A stretch of DNA of 8,798 nt. It comes from an uncultured Burkholderiales bacterium (GTDB taxonomy: Bacteria; Pseudomonadota; Gammaproteobacteria; Burkholderiales; Burkholderiaceae_C). The stretch lies in NCBI GenBank assembly GCA_903953985.1, contig CAJBLW010000446.1, forward strand, positions 1 through 8,798, read 5' to 3'. Each line of letters starts with the position of its first letter. Position 1 is the first letter of the stretch. Shown one piece after another: positions 1 to 5,498 of the stretch. The notes under the pieces were generated by a model. The model was not told the origin of the DNA. It worked only from the letters and a program-made list of their open reading frames with translations, and ran no database searches. The position numbers and the translations under genes were made by a program.

Positions 1-1
1 A

Positions 2-439
2 ATCTTGGCTCTGGGTCGCCAAAACAAGATGACCGGTGCTGCAGAGCAGTACCAATACATCCTGCGTGATGAGTCCATGCACTGCAACTTCGGCATCGAC
101 ATGATCAACACCATCAAATTCGAAAATCCACAGCTGTGGACCAACGAATTCAAAGCCGAAATCAAGGACCTGTTCCTCAAAGCAGTTGAATTGGAATACC
201 AGTACGCAGAAGACACTATGCCCCGCGGCGTCTTGGGCATGAACGCATCCATGTTCAAAGGTTATCTTCGCTACATTGCCAACCGCCGTGCCACTCAGAT
301 CGGCCTGGAGGCTCTTTTCCCCAACGAAGAGAACCCCTTCCCCTGGATGAGCGAGATGATCGACCTGAAAAAAGAACGCAATTTCTTTGAAACCCGGGTC
401 ATCGAATACCAAACTGGCGGGGCTTTGTCCTGGGATTGA
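2..439 (+). CDS. nrdB: Ribonucleoside-diphosphate reductase class Ia, beta (small) subunit, C-terminal part
   Basis: This is the last 145 codons of an aerobic class I ribonucleotide reductase R2 subunit. The 5' part lies outside the window and the frame is open to the left edge, so no start is assigned. R2 carries the di-iron/tyrosyl radical cofactor and passes the radical to NrdA, which reduces ribonucleoside diphosphates to deoxy forms in the cytoplasm. Visible here is the second carboxylate/histidine iron-binding motif (RDESMH, about 23 residues into the visible part), matching the E238/H241 pair of the E. coli enzyme. The family blocks AEDTMPRGVLG, ANRR and NPFPWMSEMIDLKKE follow. The C-terminus ends with EYQTGGALSWD; the tail Tyr and Trp fit the flexible tail that docks on NrdA and relays the radical. 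The radical Tyr and first iron ligands are upstream and not visible. A strong hairpin follows 35 bp after the stop. Confidence 0.96.
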   Translation: MLALGRQNKMTGAAEQYQYILRDESMHCNFGIDMINTIKFENPQLWTNEFKAEIKDLFLKAVELEYQYAEDTMPRGVLGMNASMFKGYLRYIANRRATQIGLEALFPNEENPFPWMSEMIDLKKERNFFETRVIEYQTGGALSWD

Positions 440-474
440 TTTTCTGACCTCCTATCTCATGTCCAACCTCTTCG

Positions 475-519
475 AGCCACACGCTGCAAAGTCTCACGAC
501 TTTGGGCGTTGTGGCTTTT
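475..519 (+). terminator. Probable Rho-independent terminator of nrdB
   Basis: A long interrupted stem begins 35 bp after the nrdB stop. AGCCACA (475-481) pairs with TGTGGCT (510-516), CGC (482-484) with GCG (506-508), and CAAAGTC (487-493) with GACTTTG (498-504) around a TCAC loop. A short TTTT (516-519) follows. The 17 paired bases make a very stable hairpin, but the T-tract is short and broken by C, so termination may be incomplete and some read-through into the histone gene is possible. Confidence 0.7.
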
Positions 520-526
520 CCGCGTT

Positions 527-556
527 CATGGCGTTGGGGATTCCCCCAGCGCCATG
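527..556. repeat. Strong inverted repeat (13-bp stem, 4-nt loop)
   Basis: CATGGCGTTGGGG (527-539) pairs with CCCCAGCGCCATG (544-556) around the loop ATTC. All 13 positions pair, one of them as a G-U wobble (534/549). It lies 10 bp after the previous hairpin and has no T-tract on either side, so it is not a standard intrinsic terminator. It may be an mRNA 3'-end stabiliser for nrdB, a leader structure of the histone mRNA, or a DNA-level element. Its role is unknown. Confidence 0.75.
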
Positions 557-600
557 GATCGCTTTGTGCAATCCAACAAGCACCAAGCGTTCCCTTTCCG

Positions 601-622
601 TTGAGTTCTCAACTTGATCAAG
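601..622. promoter_or_regulatory. Two abutting palindromes just before the histone gene RBS
   Basis: TTGAGTTCTCAA (601-612) has perfect 5-bp arms around TT. It is followed without a gap by the fully self-complementary CTTGATCAAG (613-622), whose last two bases begin the Shine-Dalgarno sequence. Such symmetry beside a start could be an operator or a translation-control structure, or chance. No regulator is recognised, and no clear -35/-10 pair was found between 520 and 620. Confidence 0.35.
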
Positions 623-626
623 GAGA
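621..626 (+). promoter_or_regulatory. Ribosome binding site deciding the histone gene start
   Basis: AGGAGA ends 5 bp before the ATG at 632 and is close to the ideal Shine-Dalgarno sequence. It decides the start at 632 over the in-frame TTG at 614, which would place this site inside the coding region. Confidence 0.85.
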
Positions 627-631
627 AAATC

Positions 632-1063
632 ATGGCAACTGCAAAAAAAGCAGCAGCAACAAAAGCTGCTCCAGCAAAAAAGGCCGCACCGGCCAAGAAA
701 GCGGCTCCAGCTAAAAAAGTAGCCGCAGCCAAGAAACCCGCCGCCAAAAAAGCTGCTCCAGCAAAGAAAGCCGCTCCTGCCAAAAAAGCAGTAGCAGCCA
801 AAAAGCCAGCAGCGAAAAAAGCAGCACCGGCCAAAAAAGCAGCAGCGAAAAAAGCTGCTCCCGCCAAAAAAGCAGCACCGGCCAAAAAAGCAGCAGCCAA
901 GAAAACTGCTGCCAAAAAGCCTGCTGCCAAAAAAGCGGTTGTGAAAAAAGCGGCCAAAAAACCAGCAGCAAAGAAGGCATCCAAAGCACCCGCTGCCCCG
1001 GCTGCTCAAACGACTCTGAATCCTCAAGCTGCGTGGCCGTTTCCTACGGCCGCCAAGCCCTGA
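632..1063 (+). CDS. Histone H1-like, Ala/Lys-rich DNA-binding protein
   Basis: The 143-residue protein is almost entirely Ala, Lys and Pro over residues 1-118, arranged as irregular AAPAKK, AAKK and KPAAKK units. It contains no Arg, Asp or Glu, so it is extremely basic. This resembles the C-terminal domain of eukaryotic histone H1 and bacterial relatives such as the H1-like proteins of Bordetella and Burkholderiales and the KPAA region of Pseudomonas AlgP. The likely role is non-specific DNA binding and nucleoid compaction; this rests on composition only. Residues 119-143 differ: they are nearly lysine-free and include TTLNPQAAWPFPT with the only Trp. The ATG follows a strong AGGAGA site. The gene lies downstream of nrdB and converges on the DUF3426 gene, with a terminator between. 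Repeat number in such proteins often varies between strains. Confidence 0.88.
   Translation: MATAKKAAATKAAPAKKAAPAKKAAPAKKVAAAKKPAAKKAAPAKKAAPAKKAVAAKKPAAKKAAPAKKAAAKKAAPAKKAAPAKKAAAKKTAAKKPAAKKAVVKKAAKKPAAKKASKAPAAPAAQTTLNPQAAWPFPTAAKP
644..985 (+). repeat. Low-complexity Ala/Lys coding repeats
   Basis: The DNA is a run of imperfect units coding Ala-Ala-(Pro)-Ala-Lys-Lys, seen as many copies of CCAAAAAAGC and GCAGCAAAAAAGC variants. Synonymous codons differ between units (GCA, GCC, GCT, GCG; AAA and AAG), so this is not a recently expanded exact tandem array. Long open frames on the other strand here, reading as Phe/Cys/Gly-rich or Ala/Phe-rich proteins, are by-products of this repeat. Confidence 0.85.
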
Positions 1064-1086
1064 TTCACAGTTCAGGCGCTAGCCAC

Positions 1087-1123
1087 AAAGCCCGTCACTG
1101 GCAACAGTGCCGGGCTTTTTTTT
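1087..1123 (+). terminator. Rho-independent terminator of the histone gene
   Basis: AAAGCCCG (1087-1094) pairs with CGGGCTTT (1111-1118), and CACTG (1096-1100) with CAGTG (1105-1109), around a GCAA loop with one T/C mismatch. A run of T follows to 1123. This is a textbook intrinsic terminator 23 bp after the histone stop. It lies between two convergent genes. On the minus strand the hairpin is followed only by TTTG, so it may also weakly stop the DUF3426 transcript. Confidence 0.9.
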
Positions 1124-1151
1124 GCACGAATTCAAACCGTATCGACCCGAT

Positions 1152-2039
1152 TCAAGGGTAGAAACTCAGCACACGGTAATCGCTGAAAACTATATCCGGG
1201 GACACCAGAACTTTCAAACTGCCCGACCAGGACTGCCCCGGAGACAGGGTTTGCTGCGCCCCAGCCTGCGCAGGCAAAACCACGGTACGCAGCACCAACT
1301 TGCCTTCTTGATCCATCAAACTCAGCTCCAAGGCCGTCATGCCCAAGACACGGTGCGTGGTGTTGCGCACAGACCAAGACAGGACATGGTCCTCGCTGCG
1401 TTGCACCAGGCTGGCGCTGTCGATGACCATACCCTCTGGATCGCGCAGCGGACTGACTTGGCAACCGAAAGACTCGCACGCATGGCGAATCATGGGTTCA
1501 CTGTCAGGCCATGAAGCCGCAATCGCATCTCTTTGCACATAGGCCCATTGAATCACCAGCAGCAAAACCAAGGTCAGCAGCCCATAAGGAGCAAGCCAGG
1601 CCCTAGATGGCAGTGTTTTGACGACCTTTGGGGGGCTTGGTAAGGGCTCAGACGCCACAGGCTCTGGTTTAAAACTGGACAATGCATCTTCAAAAGCGGC
1701 CAGATCGGCTTGCGCAGGCCGGATGTGGGCAGGCGAGCTGCGGTCTTCTTTTTTCAATAAGTTGTCGAGCGAGATGCGGTCCGCAGGGTCGGCCACCAAG
1801 TCGACGGGTTGCACCCCCTCAGTCGAAGGGGATAAGGGACTGTCCCCCGTACCAAGATCAGGCACTGCGGGCGAAACAAGAGAACCGGCTGACGCAGGGT
1901 CCCAGCGAAGCACCAGCCCCGTGCTGTCAAACGCATGGCCACAGGCACCGCAACGCAACCAGCCTTTGGCGGCATGCAAATGCAGCTCGGGCAGCTGATA
2001 AACCATGGCGCACGAAGGGCAGCGGGTGATCCTGTTCAT
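1152..2039 (-). CDS. Zinc-ribbon and DUF3426 domain membrane protein
   Basis: The 295-residue protein opens with a zinc-ribbon of the MJ0042 type: C7-P-S-C10 and C30-G-A-C33. A low-complexity, acidic and Pro-rich linker follows (about residues 40-140). A single hydrophobic segment spans about 147-166. The rest forms a DUF3426 domain (about 167-295) with the characteristic CESFGCQVSPLRD and the later SWSGSLKVLVSPD. The ribbon should lie in the cytoplasm and the DUF3426 domain in the periplasm. The molecular function of the family is not established. The gene follows prmA after a 19-bp gap, in a grouping with accB-accC-prmA that I recall as common in Burkholderiales. The ATG at 2039 places the ribbon at the very N-terminus as in relatives. 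No Shine-Dalgarno is visible; instead a TACAAT hexamer lies 6 bp before the start. Confidence 0.92.
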   Translation of the reverse strand: MNRITRCPSCAMVYQLPELHLHAAKGWLRCGACGHAFDSTGLVLRWDPASAGSLVSPAVPDLGTGDSPLSPSTEGVQPVDLVADPADRISLDNLLKKEDRSSPAHIRPAQADLAAFEDALSSFKPEPVASEPLPSPPKVVKTLPSRAWLAPYGLLTLVLLLVIQWAYVQRDAIAASWPDSEPMIRHACESFGCQVSPLRDPEGMVIDSASLVQRSEDHVLSWSVRNTTHRVLGMTALELSLMDQEGKLVLRTVVLPAQAGAQQTLSPGQSWSGSLKVLVSPDIVFSDYRVLSFYP

Positions 2040-2045
2040 GGACCG

Positions 2046-2051
2046 ATTGTA
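2046..2051 (-). promoter_or_regulatory. Possible -10 element for a leaderless DUF3426 transcript
   Basis: Read on the minus strand, TACAAT (5 of 6 to the -10 consensus) is followed by six bases and then the ATG at 2039. Transcription would begin at or next to the ATG. The interval has no Shine-Dalgarno. No convincing -35 is seen at 16-18 bp spacing, so this is suggestive only. Confidence 0.4.
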
Positions 2052-2058
2052 GACAGGC

Positions 2059-2955
2059 TCAAGCAGGCCGAGACACCGCCTTGGCCGTCATCAAAATCCA
2101 ACCTTCTTGGGTATCGGCCACTTCGAGGACAGCCCATGGGGCGTACGCGGCCTTGAGTTCCTCGGCCTGCCGCTCAAGAATACCGGCCAAAACCAAATGG
2201 CCTCCAGGAGCCACATAAGAACACAGCAGGGGCGCCAACACCTTCAAAGGTGTGGCCAGGATGTTGGCCAGCACGGTCTTGTACTGGCCCTGCGCTTTGT
2301 CTGGCAAACCGGCCTTCAACTGCACGCCGTTGGCCTGCGCATTCAACTCGGTGGACGTCACAGCCGCTTCGTCGATGTCCACTGCATCGATCTCGGTGGC
2401 ACCATATTTGGCTGCGCCAATGGCCAGGATGCCCGAGCCGCAACCGTAATCGAGCACACGCTGCCCCTGCACGTCATGCTGTGCAATCCAGCGCAGGCAC
2501 ATGCGGGTGGTCGGGTGGGTGCCGGTGCCAAAAGCCAGGCCTGGGTCGAGTCGAATGATCTGCCTGGCCTGTTCGGGCGGCTCATGCCAGGTGGGCACGA
2601 TCCAGAAATCGGGGGTCACTTCGACCGGCGCAAATTGCGACTGGGTCAGGCGCACCCAGTCTTGGTCTTCAAGGGTCTGGATGCCGAGCAACTCGCAGTC
2701 CTGAAAAAAATCTTGCGCCCCCAGCAAAACCGCAGCCTCCCGGGCCGCCTCTTCTCGGGCGAACAGCGCCACCATGCGCGAACGCTGCCAACCGTCTTTG
2801 GGTGGCGGCATGCCCGGTTCGCCAAACAGGGCTTGTTCGGCGGGCGTCTGTGCGTCTGCGTCTTCCACCGACACGCTCAACGCGTCCAAGGCTTCGAGCG
2901 CATCGCTCAGCACATCCACCCGGTCCTCTGGGCACAGCAGGCTCAGTTCATACAT
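2059..2955 (-). CDS. prmA: Ribosomal protein L11 methyltransferase
   Basis: This is a 298-residue SAM-dependent methyltransferase of the PrmA family, which trimethylates ribosomal protein L11 in the cytoplasm. The N-terminal part (about 1-95) corresponds to the L11-recognition domain. The catalytic domain shows LDPGLAFGTGTHPTT (residues 136-150), typical of PrmA. The SAM-binding motif I is VLDYGCGSGIL (167-177), the acidic residue ending motif II lies in AVDID (191-195), and NILATPL (231-237) sits where related enzymes have their N-P-P-like motif. Length is normal; the E. coli protein is 293 residues. The start at 2955 lies 6 bp after the accC stop with no clear Shine-Dalgarno, so translation is probably coupled to accC. 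Co-transcription with accBC links L11 modification to fatty acid synthesis genes, though knockouts in E. coli have little phenotype. Confidence 0.96.
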   Translation of the reverse strand: MYELSLLCPEDRVDVLSDALEALDALSVSVEDADAQTPAEQALFGEPGMPPPKDGWQRSRMVALFAREEAAREAAVLLGAQDFFQDCELLGIQTLEDQDWVRLTQSQFAPVEVTPDFWIVPTWHEPPEQARQIIRLDPGLAFGTGTHPTTRMCLRWIAQHDVQGQRVLDYGCGSGILAIGAAKYGATEIDAVDIDEAAVTSTELNAQANGVQLKAGLPDKAQGQYKTVLANILATPLKVLAPLLCSYVAPGGHLVLAGILERQAEELKAAYAPWAVLEVADTQEGWILMTAKAVSRPA

Positions 2956-2961
2956 AAGGGG

Positions 2962-4311
2962 TCAGCGCTTGTGCTGGCTCAGCCAGTGTTCCAGGTAATG
3001 GATGTTGGTGCCGCCTTGCATGAACTTGGCGTCCACCATCAGCTCGCGGTGCAGCGGTATGTTGGTGTTAATGCCTTCGATCACCGTCTCATTCAAGGCG
3101 GTCTGCATGCGGGCCAAGGCCTGCTCGCGGGTATCGCCATGGACGATCAGTTTGCCGATCATCGAGTCGTAGTTGGGGGGCACAAAGTAATTGTTGTAGA
3201 CGTGCGAATCCACCCGCACGCCTGGCCCACCAGGCATGTGCCAGGACGTCACACGGCCGGGCGAAGGCGTGAACTTGAAAGGGTCTTCGGCGTTGATACG
3301 GCATTCGATGGCATGGCCACGAATCTGGATCTGCTTTTGGGTGAAGGGTAGGCGCTCACCGGCTGCCACCATGATCTGCGTTTTGACGATGTCCACGCCC
3401 GTGACCCACTCCGTCACCGGGTGCTCGACCTGCACGCGGGTGTTCATCTCGATGAAATAGAACTCGCCGTTTTCATACAAGAACTCGAAGGTGCCTGCAC
3501 CCCGGTAATTGATCTTCTTGCAAGCGGCCACGCAACGCTCGCCGATCTTCTCGATCAGTTTGCGTGGGATGCCTGGCGCAGGGGCTTCTTCGATCACTTT
3601 TTGGTGACGCCGCTGCATGGAGCAGTCGCGCTCGCCCAAGTACACCGCGTTGCGGTGCTTGTCGGCCATGATCTGGATTTCCACATGGCGCGGGTTCTGC
3701 AGGAACTTTTCCAGGTACACCGCCGGATTGCCAAATGCAGCACCGGCTTCGGCCTTGGTCATTTGCACGGCGTTGATGAGCGCCGCCTCGGTGTGCACCA
3801 CGCGCATGCCGCGACCGCCGCCGCCGCCTGCAGCCTTGATGATGACCGGGTAACCCACGGCTTTGGCGATGCGGCGAATCTGCACCGGGTCATCGGGCAA
3901 TTCACCTTCCGAGCCAGGTACACAAGGCACGCCGGCGCGGATCATGGTTTGCTTGGCTGAGACCTTGTCGCCCATGATGCGGATCGACTCTGGCGTGGGT
4001 CCAATGAACTGGAAACCACTTTTTTCAACCCGTTCGGCAAAGTCTGCGTTCTCGCTCAAAAAGCCATAACCGGGGTGAATGGCTTCGGCGTCGGTCACCT
4101 CGGCCGCCGAAATGATGGCCGGCATGTTGAGGTAGCTCAGCGACGACGCCGCGGGCCCAATGCACACGGCTTCTTCGGCCAGCTTGACGTATTTGGCTTC
4201 TTTGTCGGCTTCGGAATAAACCATCACCGCCTTGATGCCCAGCTCGCGACAAGCGCGCTGGATGCGCAAGGCGATTTCGCCTCGGTTGGCGACCAGGATT
4301 TTCTTGAACAT
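2962..4311 (-). CDS. accC: Acetyl-CoA carboxylase, biotin carboxylase subunit
   Basis: The 449-residue protein matches E. coli AccC in length. It carboxylates the biotin carried by AccB using ATP and bicarbonate, the first half-reaction of acetyl-CoA carboxylase, giving malonyl-CoA for fatty acids. Order of features: N-terminal KILVANRGEIALRI (4-17) of the biotin carboxylase N domain; ATP-grasp with the glycine-rich loop GGGGGRGM (162-169); RDCSMQRRHQKVIEEAP (228-244) with catalytic Cys230 and Lys238; metal and substrate residues Glu276, Glu288, Asn290, Arg292 and Glu296 in FEFLYENGEFYFIEMN and TRVQVEHP; CRINAEDP with Arg338; and the C domain ending in GGTNIHYLEHWL. All expected catalytic residues are present. 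The start lies 15 bp after the accB stop, with GGGGA upstream. The carboxyltransferase genes accA and accD are not in this window. Confidence 0.98.
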   Translation of the reverse strand: MFKKILVANRGEIALRIQRACRELGIKAVMVYSEADKEAKYVKLAEEAVCIGPAASSLSYLNMPAIISAAEVTDAEAIHPGYGFLSENADFAERVEKSGFQFIGPTPESIRIMGDKVSAKQTMIRAGVPCVPGSEGELPDDPVQIRRIAKAVGYPVIIKAAGGGGGRGMRVVHTEAALINAVQMTKAEAGAAFGNPAVYLEKFLQNPRHVEIQIMADKHRNAVYLGERDCSMQRRHQKVIEEAPAPGIPRKLIEKIGERCVAACKKINYRGAGTFEFLYENGEFYFIEMNTRVQVEHPVTEWVTGVDIVKTQIMVAAGERLPFTQKQIQIRGHAIECRINAEDPFKFTPSPGRVTSWHMPGGPGVRVDSHVYNNYFVPPNYDSMIGKLIVHGDTREQALARMQTALNETVIEGINTNIPLHRELMVDAKFMQGGTNIHYLEHWLSQHKR

Positions 4312-4326
4312 GAAATCCCCGTGGCT

Positions 4327-4779
4327 TTATTCGACGATGAAAAGAGGCTGACCGTATTCCACGGCCTGGCCGTTTTCACACAGGATCTGAGTGACAGTGC
4401 CGGACTTGTCGGATTCAATCTCGTTGAGGATCTTCATGGCTTCGATGATGCACAGGGTGTCACCCTCCTTGACCACGGAACCAATCTGGATGAAGGGGGC
4501 CGAACCAGGACTGGACGAGCGGTAAAACGTGCCGACCATGGGCGACTTGACGGCGTGACCCGTTGGCGCTGAAACCACAGGGGCAGCCTCAACCGCGGCC
4601 ACGGGTGCAGCCGCCACAGGGGCTGCGGCCACGGGTACGGCTGGCTGCATCACCACCGGTTGGGCGACGCCCATGCTTTTGACAATGCGAACTTTGCCTT
4701 CGGCTTCGGTGATTTCCAGCTCTGACACATTCGAGTCAGACACCAGGTCAATCAGTGTTTTGAGTTTGCGCAAATCCAT
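4327..4779 (-). CDS. accB: Acetyl-CoA carboxylase, biotin carboxyl carrier protein
   Basis: The 150-residue BCCP subunit carries biotin between the AccC active site and the AccAD carboxyltransferase. Residues 1-35 form the usual N-terminal segment (DLRKLKTLIDLV). Residues 40-72 are a flexible Ala/Pro/Val linker (repeated VAAAPVAAAP). The biotinyl/lipoyl domain runs from about 77 to 150. EAMKILNE contains Lys116, the biotinylation site. SPMVGTFYRSSSPG (79-92) includes the 'thumb' region typical of bacterial BCCP, and the protein ends in the normal FIVE. The ATG at 4779 is chosen because MDLRKLK is the family start and a strong GGAGGA lies 3 bp before it; the frame stays open further upstream but that part looks non-coding. 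It heads the accB-accC-prmA-DUF3426 run. Confidence 0.97.
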   Translation of the reverse strand: MDLRKLKTLIDLVSDSNVSELEITEAEGKVRIVKSMGVAQPVVMQPAVPVAAAPVAAAPVAAVEAAPVVSAPTGHAVKSPMVGTFYRSSSPGSAPFIQIGSVVKEGDTLCIIEAMKILNEIESDKSGTVTQILCENGQAVEYGQPLFIVE

Positions 4780-4937
4780 AGATCCTCCATTGCTTGAGCA
4801 CTTGTAATGGGGGGAATTTACACCAAATTTCAGCAAAAGCCTTGAAATTATCTTTTCTCGTCGGAACATGAATTGACCCGCCAGACGATTCGGCGGCATG
4901 TGGGCGCACCCTCCCTCAGCATGGAGAGTGGGCTGTA
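4780..4937 (-). promoter_or_regulatory. Gap before accB: RBS and probable accB promoter
   Basis: This 158-bp gap separates the TlpA gene stop from accB. Read on the minus strand it ends with GGAGGA (4788-4783), a strong ribosome binding site. The part from 4865 to 4800 is AT-rich relative to its surroundings and is the natural place for the accBC promoter. Candidate elements are TTCAAG and TGTAAA, 18 bp apart, but both match consensus poorly. A small CCGCC/GGCGG hairpin (4878-4896) has no T-tract. No gene is seen here. Confidence 0.4.
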
Positions 4938-5498
4938 TCAGGAGACAGCGCCGCGCCACTGCATCAGATCGTCAGACGTGAGTTGACCCATCTTTTGTCG
5001 CCAAATGCTGCCATCTGGCTTGAAAAACACGGTAAAAGGCAAGCCGCCCACTGCATTACCCAAGGATTTGGCCAACTGGGTTCCTTCCAGCCCGGCCAGT
5101 CCCACTGGAAAACCCAATGCCTGCCTGGACAGGAATTTCCGAACCGCGCTCGGTTGGTCAATCGCCAGCGCCACCACTTGATGCCCAATGGCGGTGTTTT
5201 TCCGCCAGAAGGCGTCTATCAGGGGCAATTCTTCGATGCACGGTGGGCACCAGGTAGCCCAAAAGTTCAACAACAAGGGTTTCCCCTGGAAATTGGCCAT
5301 GTCTAAATTTTCGCCCCCAGGCGTCTCGAACTGCTGACTCCAAAATGGGTGCTTGCCCGCGTGCATCACCTCTTGAGGCTCAAAACGGCGCAAAGCCACG
5401 CCGACACCGGCAACAAGAGCCGCTGCACCGGCACCCCAAATCAGATGGCGCCTGGACCCGTTTTCAATTGGTTGGTTCATGTTTGCATTGTCTTTCAT
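4938..5498 (-). CDS. TlpA-family thiol:disulfide oxidoreductase, membrane-anchored
   Basis: The 186-residue protein has a thioredoxin fold of the TlpA/ResA type. The redox-active WCPPC lies at residues 83-87 inside NFWATWCPPCIEELP, and the cis-proline is in GGLPFTVFF (Pro154). GKPLLLNFWA is the usual first core strand. An N-terminal basic patch, SRRH (15-18), precedes a hydrophobic stretch (about 20-36), so the domain is probably exported and anchored facing the periplasm, where such proteins reduce disulfides, for example in cytochrome c maturation. The substrate cannot be told from the sequence. The start at 5498 overlaps the upstream gene stop as ATGA, implying translational coupling; a second in-frame ATG at 5480 is an equally possible start and would remove six residues. 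It is followed by the 158-bp gap before accB. Confidence 0.9.
   Translation of the reverse strand: MKDNANMNQPIENGSRRHLIWGAGAAALVAGVGVALRRFEPQEVMHAGKHPFWSQQFETPGGENLDMANFQGKPLLLNFWATWCPPCIEELPLIDAFWRKNTAIGHQVVALAIDQPSAVRKFLSRQALGFPVGLAGLEGTQLAKSLGNAVGGLPFTVFFKPDGSIWRQKMGQLTSDDLMQWRGAVS

Noticed and set aside
643..649. Seven-A run at codons 4-6 of the histone gene, formally an A-AAA-AAA slippery heptamer
   Set aside because: There is no evident stimulatory structure and the -1 frame soon stops. It is more likely a by-product of the Lys-Lys codons.
644..985. Regularly spaced short repeats resembling a CRISPR-like or minisatellite array
   Set aside because: The units are irregular, have no unique spacers and are explained by Ala/Lys coding sequence.
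494..1027. Long minus-strand frames opposite the histone gene coding Phe/Cys/Gly-rich or Ala/Phe-rich proteins
   Set aside because: They are the reverse-strand reading of the Ala/Lys codon repeats and lack their own start context or recognisable features.
2107..3351. 414-codon plus-strand frame antisense to prmA and accC
   Set aside because: It lies entirely across two well-conserved genes, resembles no known family and is a usual effect of high GC at third codon positions.
4878..4896. CCGCC/GGCGG hairpin between the TlpA gene and accB, considered as a terminator
   Set aside because: The stem is only 5 bp with a 9-nt loop and no T-tract on either strand.
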